Assembly: GCF_000383615.1 (NCBI RefSeq) | Contig: NZ_KB911585.1 | Coordinates: 34,939 to 98,938 of the forward strand | DNA: 64,000 nucleotides | Direction: 5' to 3' | DNA from: Streptomyces canus 299MFChir4.1 | GTDB lineage: Bacteria; Actinomycetota; Actinomycetes; Streptomycetales; Streptomycetaceae | In this document: positions 53,837-62,828 of the stretch, piece by piece | Numbering within the stretch: the stretch's first letter is position 1 | How the letters are laid out: every line of letters starts with the position of its first letter | Program-made: the position numbers and the translations under genes | The notes under the pieces: model-generated | Seen by the model: the letters and a program-made list of their open reading frames with translations, nothing else | The model's database searches: none | Told to the model about the DNA's origin: nothing

Positions 53837-54733
53837 ATGCATACCGTCGTCACCGCCGTGAATCGTTCGGAGGCACAGGTCACCGAGCACGCCAGCGGGA
53901 CCAGGACGGGTGGGACACCCCTGCCGGGAGTCGAGGAACCGCGGTCCGTCGCACCGCGGGACGCACGGGAGCTGTCCCGCCAGTTCTTCAAGCGCCTCAC
54001 CGAGCTCGAGGAGGGGACGCACGAGTACCAGTACGCGCGCAACACCCTCATCGAGATGAACATGTCGCTCGTACGCTTCGCGGCCGGGAGGTTCCGGGGC
54101 CGCGGCGACGACATGGAGGACATCGTCCAGACCGGCATGATCGGCCTGATCAAGGCGATCGACCGGTTCGAGATCTCCCGCGAGGTCGAGTTCACGTCGT
54201 TCGCGCTGCCTTACATCGTCGGTGAGATCAAGCGCTTCTTCCGTGACACCACCTGGGCGGTGCACGTCCCGCGGCGTCTTCAGGAGCTGCGCGTCGAGCT
54301 GGCCAAGGCGCGTGAGGAACTCGCCAGCCGGCTGGACCGCGACCCGACGGTGGCCGAGCTCGGCACCCTGATGAACATCTCCGAGAACGAGGTGATCGAG
54401 GCGCAGATCGCCTCGAACGGCTACAACTCCTCGTCCCTCGACGCCGCCCTGACCGGTGACGGCCCCGAGGGCGGCGAAGCCGTGCTCGCCGACTTCATCG
54501 GTGTGGAGGAGGACGGGCTGCGGCTCGTCGAGGACTTCCAGTCACTGGCCCCGCTGATGGCCGAGCTCAGCGACCGCGATCGGCAGATCATCCACATGCG
54601 GTTCGTGGAGGAGGCCACGCAGTCGGAGATCGGTGAACGGCTCGGCTGCTCGCAGATGCATGTGTCCCGGCTGATCAAGCGGATCATCACACGGCTGCGC
54701 GAAGGCATGCTGGGCGAGCTGGGCTGCGCCTGA
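53837..54733 (+). CDS. SigB/SigF-type sigma factor
   Basis: 298 residues with sigma-70 regions 2, 3 and 4. Region 2 (about 65-140) reads RNTLIEMNMSLVRFAAGRF, DIVQTGMIGLIKAIDRFE and FTSFALPYIVGEIKRFFRD. Region 3 is VPRRLQELRVELAKAREEL...PTVAELG. Region 4 is LSDRDRQIIHMRFVEEATQSEIGERLGCSQMHVSRLIKRI. This is the stress/sporulation group controlled by RsbW-like anti-sigma kinases; Streptomyces has many paralogues, so no letter is assigned. ATG 53837 has GGGAGAGG upstream. The ATP-binding protein encoded just downstream on the other strand may be its anti-sigma factor. Confidence 0.93.
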   Translation: MHTVVTAVNRSEAQVTEHASGTRTGGTPLPGVEEPRSVAPRDARELSRQFFKRLTELEEGTHEYQYARNTLIEMNMSLVRFAAGRFRGRGDDMEDIVQTGMIGLIKAIDRFEISREVEFTSFALPYIVGEIKRFFRDTTWAVHVPRRLQELRVELAKAREELASRLDRDPTVAELGTLMNISENEVIEAQIASNGYNSSSLDAALTGDGPEGGEAVLADFIGVEEDGLRLVEDFQSLAPLMAELSDRDRQIIHMRFVEEATQSEIGERLGCSQMHVSRLIKRIITRLREGMLGELGCA

Positions 54734-54753
54734 CCCACGAGCACAGCGGAAAG

Positions 54754-54783
54754 AGCGGGTGCCGTCTCCGGACGGCACCCGCT
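54754..54783. terminator. Strong hairpin between sigma and anti-sigma genes
   Basis: A 13-bp perfect stem (54754-54766 with 54771-54783) with loop TCCG lies between two convergent genes and could stop both. Confidence 0.75.
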
Positions 54784-54834
54784 GCATGATCCGGTGACTT
54801 CACCGGACGCCGTCGAAGCGGCTCAGGTGTGCGC

Positions 54835-55296
54835 TCACATCTTCTTGCCGCCGAAGCCCAGCACGGCCCGTACCCGCTTGCCCACCGGTACGCGTTCCGC
54901 CGCGACCTCCTGCGCCAGGACGTGCACGATCTCCAGGCCGTGCCGGCCGATGCGCTGGGGATCCCGCGGGAACCTGCGGGGCAGGGCCGCGCTGCTGTCG
55001 TAGACCGTGACGGCGACCGCGACGTCGGTGCCCTCCAGCTCCAGGATGTACGGCCCGTTGCTGTGCCGGTCGGCGTTGGTGACGAGTTCGCTCACCACGA
55101 GGAGCACCTCCTCCTCGGCACGGTCCCCGATCTCGGCGCACCACTCGGTTCGGAGCCTGCCGAGGAAGTCCGCGGCGAACGACCGCGCCTCGGCGATGCT
55201 TCCCGGCTCACCGGTGTAGTGCGCCGCCTGCCGTAGGGGCTCCACGGGCACGTCGAAACCAGTCGGTATCACTGCCCCGTCCAGGTGATCGATCAT
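54835..55296 (-). CDS. RsbW-like ATP-binding anti-sigma regulator
   Basis: 153 residues with one HATPase (GHKL) domain. It has an N-box EEEVLLVVSELVTNADRHSNGP, a G1-like VYDSS in place of DxG, and a GRHGLEIVHVLAQ G2 region. Streptomyces carries many such single-domain proteins; some phosphorylate STAS antagonists or bind sigma factors. Being tail to tail with a SigB/F-type sigma suggests partnership, but this is unproven. The C-terminal VGKRVRAVLGFGGKK is typical of the family. Confidence 0.85.
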   Translation of the reverse strand: MIDHLDGAVIPTGFDVPVEPLRQAAHYTGEPGSIAEARSFAADFLGRLRTEWCAEIGDRAEEEVLLVVSELVTNADRHSNGPYILELEGTDVAVAVTVYDSSAALPRRFPRDPQRIGRHGLEIVHVLAQEVAAERVPVGKRVRAVLGFGGKKM

Positions 55297-55347
55297 GCGT
55301 GTCTCTCTCGGATGCCGGACTGGCCGGACGCTGCTGCATCAGTGCTC

Positions 55348-55372
55348 GTACCCCGAGCCGCGCGACGCAGTC
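55348..55372 (-). promoter_or_regulatory. SigB-type promoter of the ATP-binding regulator
   Basis: On the minus strand GACT (55372-55369), 15 nt, then GGGTAC (55353-55348) lies about 50 nt before the ATG. It fits the same pattern as the sigma gene promoters. Confidence 0.4.
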
Positions 55373-55383
55373 CAGGTGACGCG

Positions 55384-56619
55384 TCACACCGACCAGGACA
55401 CCACAGCGCCGGACAGGGGCGCCGACTGATTCGTATCAGAGGTGGTGTCGGAGGCGAGAGGCGGCTCCGGTGCCGAGGAACTCGGTGTCAGGGTCTCACC
55501 TGGGGATTCGCTGCTGGGCGGCGGTGAGGAGGGCGAGCTCGAGGACGGCGAGGACGGCGAGGACGGAGTGACGAGGGCCGGCGGACACGGACTCGCCGAT
55601 CCGGAGGGGGTTGCTCCGGCCGATGTGGAGACGCAGGGCGACGGGGTGCTCGGTGTCGTCGGCGGCGACACGCTCACCGGCGGGGAGGGCCTGACCGGCG
55701 GGTGGGTCTTGTGGTCCTTGCCCCCGGTGTCGCCGCGGTGCCGGGCGATCCAGTCGTGGTGGTCGGGGTCGTAGATCACGAAGATGTTGATGACCGTCGT
55801 CGAGGGCGCCACCACGACCACGTTCGAGGGGTTGTACGACGCCCAGGTGTCGCCGGTGCGCTTCGGCGTGGTCTGCTGGGCGATCGGCGGGGTCAGCGGG
55901 TTGCCGCAGGCGCAGCGCGTGCGGGGCACCCCGCGGTCGTCAACGAGCACGGCGGTGCCGGCCTGGAGGACGGCCTGGTAGGTGGTGGCGGCGCCGTCGC
56001 GGTAGCCGTGGTTGGTGACGCGGGTGTCCATGCGCAGCTGGACGGGTGTGAGCGAGCGCAGGAAGGCCGGGACCCCGGACGGCGGGACCCCGGCGACCGA
56101 GGCGAACACCTTGTTCTTCGTCGGGTCCGCCTGGAGCGCCTTGACCTGCTTCTCGACGTCGCAGCTGGAGACGTTGCGGGTGCCGCCGTAGAGACCGGGA
56201 GCGGAGCCGTCCACGCCGCGTACGGCGTTCGCGGGCTCGGAGGAGCCCGTCGGGGAGGCGGCGACCGGCGGCACGGAGCTGTCCTTCGCGGTCGACTCGG
56301 TGAAGGGCTCGGGGCCCGTCTTGGCGGCGGCCTGGAGAAAGACCTCGCCGTTGCCGCCGGCCGAGCCGGAGCCACCGCCGGAACGGGTGAAGACGACCGC
56401 GAGGACCACCGCGGCGACCACCGCGGTGGCGATCAACGCGACCCGGGGCGCGGACCTCCACCAGGGGCGGCGGGGTTCGGGAGCGGGTGCTCCACCGCTA
56501 CTGCCCGGGGGCTGCGAGGGCGGGCCCGAAGGCGGCTGCGAAGGGCCCGAGGATGGGCCCGACAGCGGGCCTGAGGGCGGCCCGGTGGGGCGGCCCGACG
56601 ACGGCGGTTCGACGCTCAC
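55384..56619 (-). CDS. DUF6777 membrane protein
   Basis: 411 residues. The cytosolic N-terminus is Pro/Ser/Gly-rich with PSGP repeats (1-50). One transmembrane helix (about 59-77, VALIATAVVAAVVLAVVF) follows. The extracellular DUF6777 domain (about 90-290) reads TKNKVFASVAGVPPSGVPAFLRSLTPVQLRMDTRV, CACGNPL, FVIYDPDHHDW. A Ser/Pro/Thr-rich tail ends the protein. Function unknown. The GTG has GAAGAAG upstream. It is divergent from the streptophobe gene, a pairing typical of Streptomyces. Confidence 0.85.
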   Translation of the reverse strand: MSVEPPSSGRPTGPPSGPLSGPSSGPSQPPSGPPSQPPGSSGGAPAPEPRRPWWRSAPRVALIATAVVAAVVLAVVFTRSGGGSGSAGGNGEVFLQAAAKTGPEPFTESTAKDSSVPPVAASPTGSSEPANAVRGVDGSAPGLYGGTRNVSSCDVEKQVKALQADPTKNKVFASVAGVPPSGVPAFLRSLTPVQLRMDTRVTNHGYRDGAATTYQAVLQAGTAVLVDDRGVPRTRCACGNPLTPPIAQQTTPKRTGDTWASYNPSNVVVVAPSTTVINIFVIYDPDHHDWIARHRGDTGGKDHKTHPPVRPSPPVSVSPPTTPSTPSPCVSTSAGATPSGSASPCPPALVTPSSPSSPSSSSPSSPPPSSESPGETLTPSSSAPEPPLASDTTSDTNQSAPLSGAVVSWSV

Positions 56620-56778
56620 GAGTTCTTCTTCCCGACGCGGGACTCCTGCGACGTGCGATCCGATTGCCCCGATTCAGCCGCATTCTTCCGCGACATACCC
56701 ATTGTCTGCTCCGGTCCGGTGCCGCTCGCAAGCGGACGCGGACGGACCTCCCGGCAGGCGCGCCGCCCCTGGGCTGCT

Positions 56779-56790
56779 TAGCGTGGCAGG
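56779..56790 (+). promoter_or_regulatory. Leaderless-type -10 box (TAGCGT)
   Basis: TAGCGT at 56779-56784 lies exactly 6 nt before GTG 56791. It is the same hexamer and spacing as in front of the cholesterol oxidase gene. Confidence 0.5.
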
Positions 56791-58068
56791 GTGATCCCGC
56801 AAACCCGCTCCGACCAGGCAGTCGTCGCTCGCCACGGCTGGCCCCAGGCCATGGTGACGGTCCTGGTCGCGCTGGTCGCCATGGGGGTGGTGGCCGCGCT
56901 CGGGCTGTGGGCTGCGGGCGCGGCCGACCTTCCGGACCACGCGTTCCCGCGGGTCGTCGCCGCGACCGTCGTCACGGCCTTGGGCGGCACGGTCAAGCTG
57001 TCGGGCAGCGCGGGAGGACTCGCCGACAGCAAGGCCGGGCTCACGGTGATCCCGCTCTCCGTCACGCTGACCGGTGCGCTGGTGCTCGGGGCGGGCTTCC
57101 TGCGGCCGCTGCGGCACCGGGCCGTCGCCGGCGGCCGGGAACTGGCCGCATGGGCCGCCCGGATCGCCGGCCTGTGGCTGCTCGCGCTCCTCGCCCTGGC
57201 CTACGCGGCCCGCCAGACGTTCAAGCTCTCCGTCGGCGACGACACGCTGAGCGACCTGGGCGATGTCTTCGGCGTCTCCCCCAAGGTCGGCTTCACCACG
57301 GACGTGCCGCAGACCGTCCTGTTCGGCCTGCTGTGGCTGGCCGGCGTACTGGTGCTGGCCCTGCTGGTCTCGCGCTGGGCTCCCCTGCCGGCGCGACTGC
57401 TGCCCCTCCAGGAGTCGGTGCGGCCCGCCGCACACGCCATGGTCGAGCTCCTGCTCGCCTACGTCGTCCTCGGCGCCCTCGTCGCCCTGGTCGTCGCCGT
57501 GACCCGCGGTCATGCGCCCGAGACACTCGCGGTGATCCTGCTGGGCCTGCCGAACCTGGTCTGGCTCGCCCTGACCATCGGACTCGGCGCCACCTGGAAC
57601 GGCCGGGTGGAGGGCCCCTTCGGACTGCCCATGCCCCACCTCCTCGACGAGGTCCTGCGCTCCAAGGACACCACCACGCTCAACCTGCACACCCTCGCCG
57701 AACACGACGGCCGGGTCTGGTGGCTGGTGGTCGTCGACGCGGTCCTGCTGCTTTCGGTCGCGTTCCTGATGGCGGCCCGCGCCCCCGCCCACGTCCGCGC
57801 CTGGCAGCACGCCGTGCGCCTGGCGGTCGCGCTCGCCCTGACCGTCCTCATGATCTGCCTCATGGGCCGGATCTCCGCCCACTACGGTCTGTCGGTCCTC
57901 GGCATCGGCGACCTCGGCGGCGGCCTGAGCGGTGAACTGTTCCTCGACCCGGAGCTGTGGCCCGCGGTGGGCCTCGGCGCGCTGTGGGGCCTGGTCGCCG
58001 GTTTCCTGGGTGCGCTGGCGGCGCGGCCGGTGCGGCGCAAAGGGGAGATCGAACCGGCTGACGTGTGA
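56791..58068 (+). CDS. Streptophobe-family membrane protein
   Basis: 425 residues with about ten hydrophobic segments (MVTVLVALVAMGVVAALGLW, IPLSVTLTGALVLGAGFL, LLALLALAYAARQ and others). Family signatures are LSGSAGGLADSKAGLTVIPLSVTL, GDVFGVSPKVGF and EGPFGLPMPHLLDEVLRSKDTTTLNL. The streptophobe family is confined to actinomycetes, largely Streptomyces; function unknown. The start is set by the TAGCGT box 6 nt upstream. Divergent from DUF6777, and tail to tail with the kinase operon. Confidence 0.9.
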   Translation: MIPQTRSDQAVVARHGWPQAMVTVLVALVAMGVVAALGLWAAGAADLPDHAFPRVVAATVVTALGGTVKLSGSAGGLADSKAGLTVIPLSVTLTGALVLGAGFLRPLRHRAVAGGRELAAWAARIAGLWLLALLALAYAARQTFKLSVGDDTLSDLGDVFGVSPKVGFTTDVPQTVLFGLLWLAGVLVLALLVSRWAPLPARLLPLQESVRPAAHAMVELLLAYVVLGALVALVVAVTRGHAPETLAVILLGLPNLVWLALTIGLGATWNGRVEGPFGLPMPHLLDEVLRSKDTTTLNLHTLAEHDGRVWWLVVVDAVLLLSVAFLMAARAPAHVRAWQHAVRLAVALALTVLMICLMGRISAHYGLSVLGIGDLGGGLSGELFLDPELWPAVGLGALWGLVAGFLGALAARPVRRKGEIEPADV

Positions 58069-58141
58069 CGAGGGGCCGTGTCAGGGTGCGCTCAGCCGGG
58101 GAAACCGCCACGCGGCGAACTCTCGTGCGGGTCGGGCACGG

Positions 58142-59119
58142 CTAGCCTCCTCGGAACATCGGCTCGGCCCACCGCGGCGGGGGCTTCGGTCTGGTCTCCT
58201 GGGGTTCTACGGCCCTGAAGGCGACCTCCGTCGGCGCGTGACCGCCGGCCGCGGCCGAGCGAAGGTCCGCGACGAATCCCAGACACGAGTCATGGCGGTC
58301 GTCCGGGCTCTTGGCCAGGGCCATGGTGAACACCCCGTCCAGCCCTGAGGGGAGTTCGGGCCGGCACTCGGTCAACGCCGGGGGCGCGTCGTACTGATGG
58401 GCCCACAGCAGGGCCATGTCGTCGTCGCGGCGGAAGGGCGGGTGGCCCGTGAGGGACTCGTAGACCACGCAGGCGAAGCCGTAGACGTCGCAGCGGCCGT
58501 CGACCGGGCGGCCGGAGATCTGCTCGGGGGCCACGTAGTCGAGGGTGCCGACGAACTGGCCGACCGTCGTGAACCCGGTCAGCGACAGGGACTTCTTCGT
58601 GAGGCCGAAGTCGGTGAGGTAGACGTGCTCGGGATGGTCGCTGTCGGTTCCCCGGGAGACCAGGATGTTGCCGGGCTTCACGTCCCGGTGGACCAGGCCG
58701 TGCTCGTGGGCCGCGTCGAGCGCGGAGGCGACCTGGGCGGCGATCCGCAGCGCCGTCGGGAGCGGCAACGGCCCCTGGCGGTCCAGGAGATGACGCAGAT
58801 CGCTGCCGGCGACGTACCGCATGGCGATGTACAGCACGCCGTCCGTCTCACCGGCCTCGAAGACGGGGACGATGTGCGGATGGTCGATCGCGGCGGCCAC
58901 CCGGGACTCGTGGCTGAAGCGGTTGCGGAAGGTGTCGTTGCGGGCGAGCTCCGGGGCCAGCAGTTTCAGCGCCACCGTGCGGTCCAGGCGCAGGTCCCGG
59001 GCCCGGTAGACGACGGCCATGCCGCCTCGCCCGATCTCCTGCTCGATGCGGTAGCCCGCGACCTGCCGGCCCACCAGTTCGGAGGGGCTGCCGGAGAAGA
59101 GGCTGGTCTCACGAGCCAT
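58142..59119 (-). CDS. Ser/Thr protein kinase (PknB type, no membrane anchor)
   Basis: 325 residues. An intact Hanks-type kinase: Gly loop IGRGGMAVVYRA (30-41), Lys52 (VALKLL), HRDVKPGN with Asp146, DFG Asp170, APEQ and DVYGFACVVYESLTGHPPF. The C-terminal 45 residues are Pro-rich with no transmembrane helix, so it is cytosolic. Its ATG lies 11 bp inside the preceding gene. That gene and the FHA-ABC transporter upstream form one operon, and the two FHA domains are natural readers of phosphothreonine made by this kinase (inference). Confidence 0.94.
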   Translation of the reverse strand: MARETSLFSGSPSELVGRQVAGYRIEQEIGRGGMAVVYRARDLRLDRTVALKLLAPELARNDTFRNRFSHESRVAAAIDHPHIVPVFEAGETDGVLYIAMRYVAGSDLRHLLDRQGPLPLPTALRIAAQVASALDAAHEHGLVHRDVKPGNILVSRGTDSDHPEHVYLTDFGLTKKSLSLTGFTTVGQFVGTLDYVAPEQISGRPVDGRCDVYGFACVVYESLTGHPPFRRDDDMALLWAHQYDAPPALTECRPELPSGLDGVFTMALAKSPDDRHDSCLGFVADLRSAAAGGHAPTEVAFRAVEPQETRPKPPPRWAEPMFRGG

Positions 59120-59654
59120 CGGGGGTCACCACCTGGGTGGGGGCGTGCCCGGGGCTGTCGGCGCTCGCGCGGGGTGCCTCGTCGGTGGCGTAGGTGCTGG
59201 CCCGGGTCCCGTCCGCGTACACCCAGCGTCCGTGCTGGGCGTCGTACAGCCATACGTGCTCCCCGTCGACGACCACCCCGATCCGCAGTCCCCGGGTGCG
59301 GCCGCGGAAGGCCTCCCCGTCGAGGCCGCCGCCGGCCAGCTCCTCGACGGCGGCCCGGTAGCGGGCGAGGGTCTCGTCGGCGCGGGCCAGCAGGGGGCGC
59401 GGGTCGGCGGCGCGGGTGAGCGGGCTGTCGGGGGCGGGCGGGTCCTGGGGCACGGCGACCAGGTGGCGGCCGTCGACCCAGGCCGACCAGCCGTTGGCGC
59501 ACAGGACGTAGGCCCAGTCGCCGCGCCGCTCGACGAGCTGGACGGGCAGGAGCGGGTCGAAGGGCACGGTGGGGCGGGCCGGATCGGGGGCCTCCCAGGC
59601 GGGCATGCCGTAGCCGGGGACGACATGGGTGGGCCGGAAGCCGGGGGTCGTCAT
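59109..59654 (-). CDS. Hypothetical protein with SH3-like segment
   Basis: 181 residues. The N-terminal 70 residues (PFDPLLPVQLVERRGDWAYVLCANGWSAWVDGRHLV) look like a bacterial SH3 fold. A helical middle follows (ARADETLARYRAAVEELAGGG), then a second beta part with LYDAQHGRWVYADG. There is no signal or TM segment. It lies between the FHA-ABC gene (7 bp gap) and the kinase (11-bp overlap), so it probably works with them, perhaps as a substrate or adaptor. Not assigned to a named family. Confidence 0.7.
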   Translation of the reverse strand: MTTPGFRPTHVVPGYGMPAWEAPDPARPTVPFDPLLPVQLVERRGDWAYVLCANGWSAWVDGRHLVAVPQDPPAPDSPLTRAADPRPLLARADETLARYRAAVEELAGGGLDGEAFRGRTRGLRIGVVVDGEHVWLYDAQHGRWVYADGTRASTYATDEAPRASADSPGHAPTQVVTPDGS

Positions 59655-59661
59655 AGGCGGC

Positions 59662-61995
59662 CTACTTCCGCATGACGGCGGGTTCGTGGCGGCGCAGCAG
59701 CCGGGAGACGAGGTACCCGAAGAGGACCGAGAGAACGACGAGCATGCCGATGTTCAGCAGCCAGACGCCCGCCGAGTGCTTGAACAGCGGATCGCCGGTG
59801 AGGTCGCCGGGCACGATCCGGGCCAGGCCGATGGTGCCGGCCATCGCGCCGAGCGCCCACCGGGAGGGCACCAGCCAGGACAGCTGTTCCAGGCCGGGCA
59901 CGCCGTCGAGTTTCAGCAGGGCGCCGCAGAAGACGACCTGGACGATGGCCAGCAGCACGAGCAGCGGCATCGTCACCTCCTCCTTGCGCACCAGTGCGGA
60001 CACGAGCAGGCCGAGCATCATCGCGGTGAACGCCAGCAGGGCGACCGCGAGGGTGATCTCCACAAGGGGCGGCATCAGCACGCCTTCGCCGCCGGGCGCG
60101 CTGAGGTCGACGCCGAGGAGGGCGACCAGGGTCAGAACCACCGCCTGTACGACGGTGATCGTGCCCAGGACCACGACCTTGGACATCAGGTACGCCGATC
60201 TGGACAGGCCGACCGCTCGCTCCCGCTGGTAGATGACCCGCTCCTTCACCAGCTCGCGCACGGCGTTCGCGGCACCGGTGAGGACGCCTCCGACGCACAG
60301 GATGAGCAAGGCGTTCATCGCGGTGTCCCGGGTCAGTTGACTGCCCGCGAGGGCCCGGGCCATGGCGCCCATGACGAACGGGAGGGCGATCATGATGGCG
60401 AGGAAGGTGCGGTCGGCGCCGAGGGCGGCGGTGTAGCGGCGGATCAGGGTGCCGAGCTGGGCGCCACGGCTGCGGGGCCTGGGCGGGGGCGCGATGATGA
60501 CCGGTTCGGAGCGGGGCGTCCGGGGCTGCGCGGTGGCCTCGGTGACGTACTGGTGCTGGAAGGCCGAGCCGCGGAAGTCACCGGCCCAGTCGCGGTCCTG
60601 GTCCCTTTCGAACGCCTCGAAGGCCTCGGGCCACTGGGTGAAGCCGAAGTAGGCGAGGGCGTCCTCGGGCGGGCCGTAGTAGGCGATCCTCCCGCCGGGT
60701 GCGAGGACCAGGAGGCGGTCGCAGACGTCGAGGCTCAGGACGCTGTGGGTGACGACGATGACCGTGCGCCCGTCGTCGGCGAGGCCGCGCAGCATGTGCA
60801 TCACCGAGCGGTCCATGCCGGGGTCCAGGCCGGAGGTCGGTTCGTCCAGGAAGAGCAGGGACGGTTTGGTGAGCAGTTCCAGGGCCACGCTGACCCGCTT
60901 GCGCTGTCCGCCCGAGAGGCTGTGCACGGGCTGTCTGGCGCGCTGTTCCAGGCCGAGCTCGCGGATGACCTCGTCGACCCGCTCGCGGCGTTCGGCCTTC
61001 GCGGTGTCCTGCGGGAAGCGCAACTCGGCGGCGTAGGACAGGGCGCTGCGGACGGTCAGCTGGGCGTGCAGGATGTCGTCCTGCGGGACCAGGCCGATGC
61101 GCTGGCGCAGTTCCGCGTAGTCGCGGTAGAGGTCGCGGCCGTCGTACAGGACGGTGCCGTGGTCGGCGGGGCGCTGGCCGGTGAGGGCGTTCAGGAGCGT
61201 GGACTTGCCGGCGCCGCTCGGGCCGACGACCGCGAGCAGGCACTTCTCCCCCACCGGGAAGGACACGTGGTCGAGCAGGGTCTTGCGGCCGCGGTCGACG
61301 GCGACCGTGAGGTCCTGGACGTCGAGGGAGACCTCCCCGGTGTCGACGTACTCCTGGAGCGTGTCGCCGACCAGGCTGAACGCCGAGTGGCCGATGCCGA
61401 CGATGTCTCCGGGGCCGAGGGGGGCGCTCGTGACGGGTCGGCCGTTGAGGTAGGTGCCGTTGTGGCTGCCCAGGTCGACGATGTCGTAGCTGCCGTCGGG
61501 CAGGGCGCGCAGCTCGGCGTGGTGGCGGGAGACGACCAGGTCGTCGATGACGAGGTCGTTGTCGTCGGCGCGGCCGATCCGGACCGTGCGGGTGGGCAGC
61601 GGGCGTACGGCCGTGGGCCGGCGGAAGGTGCCGGTGAGACCGGGCATCGAGACCGCCGAGGGGCGCTCGGGGGCGGGGATGCCCAGCAGGACCGCGCAGG
61701 GGCCGTCGGAGGCGCTGCCGAAGCGGATGACGCTGCCGGGGCCGACGTCCCACTCGTGGACGCGGCGGCCGTCCGCATAGGTGCCGTTGGTGCTGTTCTC
61801 GTCCTCGATGGTCCAGTGGTCGGCCTCGGGGCGCAGCACCGCGTGGTGCCACGAGACCCGGGCATCGTCGATGACGATGTCGCTCAACGGGTCGCGCCCG
61901 ACGTGGTAGTCGTGGCCCGGGCTCATCACCGTGGAGCCGGTGTCGGTCTCCAGCACGAGCTCGGGCGCCGTCGGTGCGATCGACCGGTCCGCCAT
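59662..61995 (-). CDS. FHA-domain ABC-2 transporter (fused ATPase and permease)
   Basis: 777 residues. Two FHA domains come first (about 25-95 with HVGRDPLSDIVIDD, WHHAVL, NSTNGTY; about 140-205 with RIGRADDNDLVIDD, SRHHAEL, SHNGTYLNG). An ABC ATPase follows: Walker A GPSGAGKST, signature LSGGQRKR, Walker B LLFLDEPTSGLDPG, H-loop THS. The C-terminal ABC-2 permease has six helices. It resembles mycobacterial Rv1747, whose FHA domains are phosphorylated by a Pkn kinase. The substrate is unknown, perhaps a lipid or glycoconjugate. TAGAAT exactly 6 nt before the ATG and no Shine-Dalgarno suggest a leaderless mRNA. Confidence 0.93.
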   Translation of the reverse strand: MADRSIAPTAPELVLETDTGSTVMSPGHDYHVGRDPLSDIVIDDARVSWHHAVLRPEADHWTIEDENSTNGTYADGRRVHEWDVGPGSVIRFGSASDGPCAVLLGIPAPERPSAVSMPGLTGTFRRPTAVRPLPTRTVRIGRADDNDLVIDDLVVSRHHAELRALPDGSYDIVDLGSHNGTYLNGRPVTSAPLGPGDIVGIGHSAFSLVGDTLQEYVDTGEVSLDVQDLTVAVDRGRKTLLDHVSFPVGEKCLLAVVGPSGAGKSTLLNALTGQRPADHGTVLYDGRDLYRDYAELRQRIGLVPQDDILHAQLTVRSALSYAAELRFPQDTAKAERRERVDEVIRELGLEQRARQPVHSLSGGQRKRVSVALELLTKPSLLFLDEPTSGLDPGMDRSVMHMLRGLADDGRTVIVVTHSVLSLDVCDRLLVLAPGGRIAYYGPPEDALAYFGFTQWPEAFEAFERDQDRDWAGDFRGSAFQHQYVTEATAQPRTPRSEPVIIAPPPRPRSRGAQLGTLIRRYTAALGADRTFLAIMIALPFVMGAMARALAGSQLTRDTAMNALLILCVGGVLTGAANAVRELVKERVIYQRERAVGLSRSAYLMSKVVVLGTITVVQAVVLTLVALLGVDLSAPGGEGVLMPPLVEITLAVALLAFTAMMLGLLVSALVRKEEVTMPLLVLLAIVQVVFCGALLKLDGVPGLEQLSWLVPSRWALGAMAGTIGLARIVPGDLTGDPLFKHSAGVWLLNIGMLVVLSVLFGYLVSRLLRRHEPAVMRK

Positions 61996-62001
61996 GCCAG
62001 A

Positions 62002-62007
62002 ATTCTA
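62002..62007 (-). promoter_or_regulatory. Leaderless -10 of the FHA-ABC operon (TAGAAT)
   Basis: On the minus strand TAGAAT ends 6 nt before ATG 61995. No clear -35. Confidence 0.5.
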
Positions 62008-62086
62008 CCGATTCACCCCTTTGGTCGCCTGGTGACGCGAACCGGAGGAGCGAGGGCGCGGAGCGCGGGGGCGGAGGCCGGCCGAC

Positions 62087-62497
62087 TCAGGCGACGGGGG
62101 TGAAGAGCGCCGAGGCCGTCCGGTGCATTCTCACGGCGTCCACGGACTCGGCGAGCAGTTCGTACTCCGTGGTGTCGTCGCTCGCAGCGATCCGGACCAG
62201 CCGGCCGGCCGCCAACTCGTCGGCGACCAGATCCTGTTGGTACAGGTCGGCGCACCAGGCCCGCATCACGGCGGGCACGTCCAGCACGGTGGGGGCGACG
62301 GGGGCCAGGGCGCCCGCGGGAAAGTACTCGGCCTCGGGCTGGGGGTCTAATCGGTCGGCGATCCACGAGGCCCGGTCGCGCATCCACCACAGGGCGAGGG
62401 CGAGGGTCGGCGCGCGGTACGTTCCGAGGGGTACGCCGATGCGGCGTCCGTCGCAGATGCCGTACCCCGTGACGTGGCACAGGAATTCGTCGTGCAC
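62087..62497 (-). CDS. Small conserved protein of unknown function
   Basis: 136 residues, no domain recognised. The N-terminus IVHDEFLCHVTGYGICDGRRIGVPLGTYRAP is followed by helical segments (LALALWWMRDRASWIADRL) and an acidic middle. There is no signal peptide. GTG 62497 was preferred to TTG 62503 because GGGGGAG lies at optimal distance upstream. It is separated from the FHA-ABC gene by 91 bp and preceded by a long leader (about 330 bp) with several inverted repeats. Confidence 0.6.
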   Translation of the reverse strand: MHDEFLCHVTGYGICDGRRIGVPLGTYRAPTLALALWWMRDRASWIADRLDPQPEAEYFPAGALAPVAPTVLDVPAVMRAWCADLYQQDLVADELAAGRLVRIAASDDTTEYELLAESVDAVRMHRTASALFTPVA

Positions 62498-62828
62498 GAT
62501 CAACTCCCCCGCTTGCTCGTTCGCCTGCCGGCAGGGCCTCGCTTTCCGTGCGGCTCATGTGCGGTACGCGGTCTTTGCTGCTGTGCGTGACGGGCACTTC
62601 GCTCGATGTGAAGGTCCTGTCAGTCGAGTATGTTCACTACTGAAACACTGTCACCACGTCTTTTTGGCCAGTCTCCTGGCATATTCGTCCCCCCTCCTGG
62701 CCGAAATCTGACGGGTGCACGTTCAAACGCCATGACCCGGGAAGTAATCGACGGTTCCCGGCGCCGCGGGCAAGGTTGCCTCACCAGGTCCCACCAGCAC
62801 AGACGACCTCGATGGAGGCTGATTTCCC
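62498..62828. other. 331-bp divergent intergenic region
   Basis: It holds a perfect 12-bp palindrome CCTGCCGGCAGG (62524-62535), an AT-richer segment around 62630-62665 (ACTATTCA-like promoter region), and nested GGCCAG/CTGGC/CTGGCC stems at 62666-62702. It must carry promoters for both flanking genes. No gene is seen. Confidence 0.5.
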
